NCBI GenBank assembly: GCA_032123435.1
Contig: JAQBFJ010000267.1
Span: 1-9,992 of the forward strand
Origin: JAQBFJ01 sp032123435
Lineage (GTDB): Bacteria; Verrucomicrobiota; Kiritimatiellia; UBA8416; JAQBFJ01
Direction: 5' to 3'
DNA length: 9,992 bases
Position 1 is the stretch's first letter. Every line of letters begins with the position of its first letter. Below are positions 8,845-9,992 of the stretch, piece by piece. The translations under genes were made by a program, and so were the position numbers. A model generated the notes under the pieces. That model saw only the letters and a program-made list of their open reading frames with translations, had not been told where the DNA came from and made no database searches.

Positions 8845-8850
8845 ATTCGA

Positions 8851-8855
8851 CTCCC
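8851..8855 (-). promoter_or_regulatory. gltB ribosome binding site
   Basis: The minus strand reads GGGAG six bases before the gltB ATG at 8844. It lies in the 18-base gap after the glnN stop codon and decides in favour of this start over the in-frame ATG at 8826. Confidence 0.75.
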
Positions 8856-8862
8856 ATCATGA

Positions 8863-9992
8863 TCAATAGACGAACATCATCTCAGCGTAAGTCGGCAACG
8901 GCCATAAGCCAGAAGGAATAACTCCTTCCAGATCATCCACAACCTGCCTGAGTTCCAGCATTGTGGATAAAATTTCATTCTTACTCTTCGATTCCTCAAC
9001 CGCAGACAATTCTTCAGCAATTATCAAAAGCTCATCCGTCTTACGACACACCTTCGCAAGAAGTTTTTTTATTGCCGAATTCTTCACGCCCACCGCCTCA
9101 CTCGCTTCCAAAGACCTCAACAATTTCTTCTGATATTCTACAGCCGCCGGCACGATTTGCGTAACGGCAATATTCACGGCGCAACGGGCTTCTATGGTCA
9201 CCGTTTCATCATAATTCTTCAGGTACACTTCATACCGCGATCTTGCCTCCCGCTCCGACAAGACACCGTATTTCTCAAAAAGATTTATGGACTTGCGCGA
9301 AACAATAGCTTTCAATGCCTCTGGCGTTGTTCTCATATTGGGAAGCCCGCGTTTAGCGGCCTCTTTCTGCCATTCATCCGTATAGTTGTCACCGTCAAAT
9401 AGTACACGCTTGTGTTTCGTAATTATGTTCTGCAGGATCTTCTGCAATGCCTCATTAAAGTCCTCACCCTCCGTGTTGGCACTTTCGAGCGTGGTACAAA
9501 TTTCATCAAGCGTTTCTGCCACAATGGTATTAAGAACAATATTCGCCCCGGCGCAACTTTGATTCGAACCTACCGCTCGAAATTCAAACTTGTTTCCCGT
9601 AAACGCGAATGGCGAAGTCCTGTTACGGTCAGTGGCATCCCTTGGCAGAGAAGGCAAGGACGAGACTCCTATCTTTATAGTTCCGCCATTCTTGGAGCTT
9701 CTTGTTCGACCTTTTTCTAACTGTTCAATAACATCCGATAACTGTTCACCAAGAAATATCGATATAATGGCCGGCGGCGCTTCATTGGCTCCCAGCCTGT
9801 GGTCATTTCCCGCCGATGCGACAACGGCACGCAACAGGTCAGCGTGTATATCCACGGCTTTGATTAAGGCGCAAATAACCGTTAGAAACTTCGCGTTCTC
9901 GTGCGGATTATCTCCCGGAGTAAGCCAGTTCTTGCCATCCGGACCTACGATAGACCAGTTATTGTGTTTGCCGGACCCGTTTACACCGGCAA
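8863..9992 (-). CDS. glnN: Glutamine synthetase type III, C-terminal part (N-terminus beyond right edge)
   Basis: ATP-dependent condensation of ammonia with glutamate to glutamine, the entry step of ammonia assimilation. The frame is open from the right edge to the TGA at 8865-8863, giving 376 residues, about half of the roughly 700-730 of GSIII. A start codon at the GTG at 9855 would be false, because the conserved sequence continues upstream of it without a stop. In fragment numbering, the metal/glutamate-binding block NGSGKHNNWS is at 4-13, a substrate-site block GDNPHENAKF follows, and the GSIII signatures NDHRLGANEAPPA (about 62-74) and NRTSPFAFTGNKFEFRAVGS (about 123-142) are clear. The long helical C-terminal extension ending LWPLPTYAEMMFVY is also characteristic of GSIII and absent from types I and II. 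It is the first gene seen of the operon; its product supplies the glutamine used by GltB, PurF and PyrG downstream. The promoter and any nitrogen-control site would lie outside the window. GSIII is a dodecamer in the characterised members, a property of the family not visible here. Confidence 0.96.
   Translation of the reverse strand, partial: AGVNGSGKHNNWSIVGPDGKNWLTPGDNPHENAKFLTVICALIKAVDIHADLLRAVVASAGNDHRLGANEAPPAIISIFLGEQLSDVIEQLEKGRTRSSKNGGTIKIGVSSLPSLPRDATDRNRTSPFAFTGNKFEFRAVGSNQSCAGANIVLNTIVAETLDEICTTLESANTEGEDFNEALQKILQNIITKHKRVLFDGDNYTDEWQKEAAKRGLPNMRTTPEALKAIVSRKSINLFEKYGVLSEREARSRYEVYLKNYDETVTIEARCAVNIAVTQIVPAAVEYQKKLLRSLEASEAVGVKNSAIKKLLAKVCRKTDELLIIAEELSAVEESKSKNEILSTMLELRQVVDDLEGVIPSGLWPLPTYAEMMFVY

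Noticed and set aside
8861..8870. Short palindromic TGATCA in the glnN-gltB gap
   Set aside because: Six bases only, overlapping the glnN stop codon; expected by chance and not a recognisable operator.
8863..9855. A 330-residue stand-alone protein starting at a GTG
   Set aside because: The same frame continues upstream to the window edge with typical GSIII sequence (NGSGKHNNWS and following), so this is the C-terminal part of a longer glnN, not a short gene.

Overview
This window is a stretch of bacterial core metabolism. All five genes lie on the minus strand, packed almost end to end and read from right to left. In transcription order they are a type III glutamine synthetase (glnN, cut by the right edge), the large and small subunits of glutamate synthase (gltB, gltD), amidophosphoribosyltransferase (purF), and CTP synthase (pyrG, cut by the left edge). 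Every reading frame is intact within the window and every catalytic or cofactor motif expected in the visible parts is present. I see no tRNA, rRNA, insertion sequence, CRISPR array, phage gene or long repeat.

Layout: glnN ends 18 bases before gltB. gltB overlaps gltD by 8 bases, with a very strong ribosome binding site inside the end of gltB. purF begins 31 bases after gltD. These four genes look like one operon. A 138-base gap then separates purF from pyrG. It holds a good sigma-70-type promoter (TTGACC, 17 bases, TATCAT), a small hairpin and a clear ribosome binding site, so pyrG appears to have its own promoter, perhaps supplemented by readthrough from purF.

The common thread is glutamine nitrogen. 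GlnN would make glutamine from glutamate and ammonia, and GltBD would turn glutamine plus 2-oxoglutarate into two glutamates; together they form the GS/GOGAT ammonia-assimilation cycle. PurF spends glutamine on the first committed step of purine synthesis, and PyrG spends it on CTP. The gene order links nitrogen assimilation to nucleotide synthesis.

Organism: a bacterium with moderate GC content, Shine-Dalgarno-led translation and a GSIII enzyme instead of (or in addition to) the common type I enzyme. GSIII is known from Bacteroidetes, cyanobacteria, some Firmicutes and PVC-type and related lineages. The sequence alone does not let me choose a phylum; a PVC or candidate-phylum environmental genome is a guess. 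I found no convincing undescribed system. The most interesting points are the glutamine-centred operon and the possible CTP-sensitive start region of pyrG.
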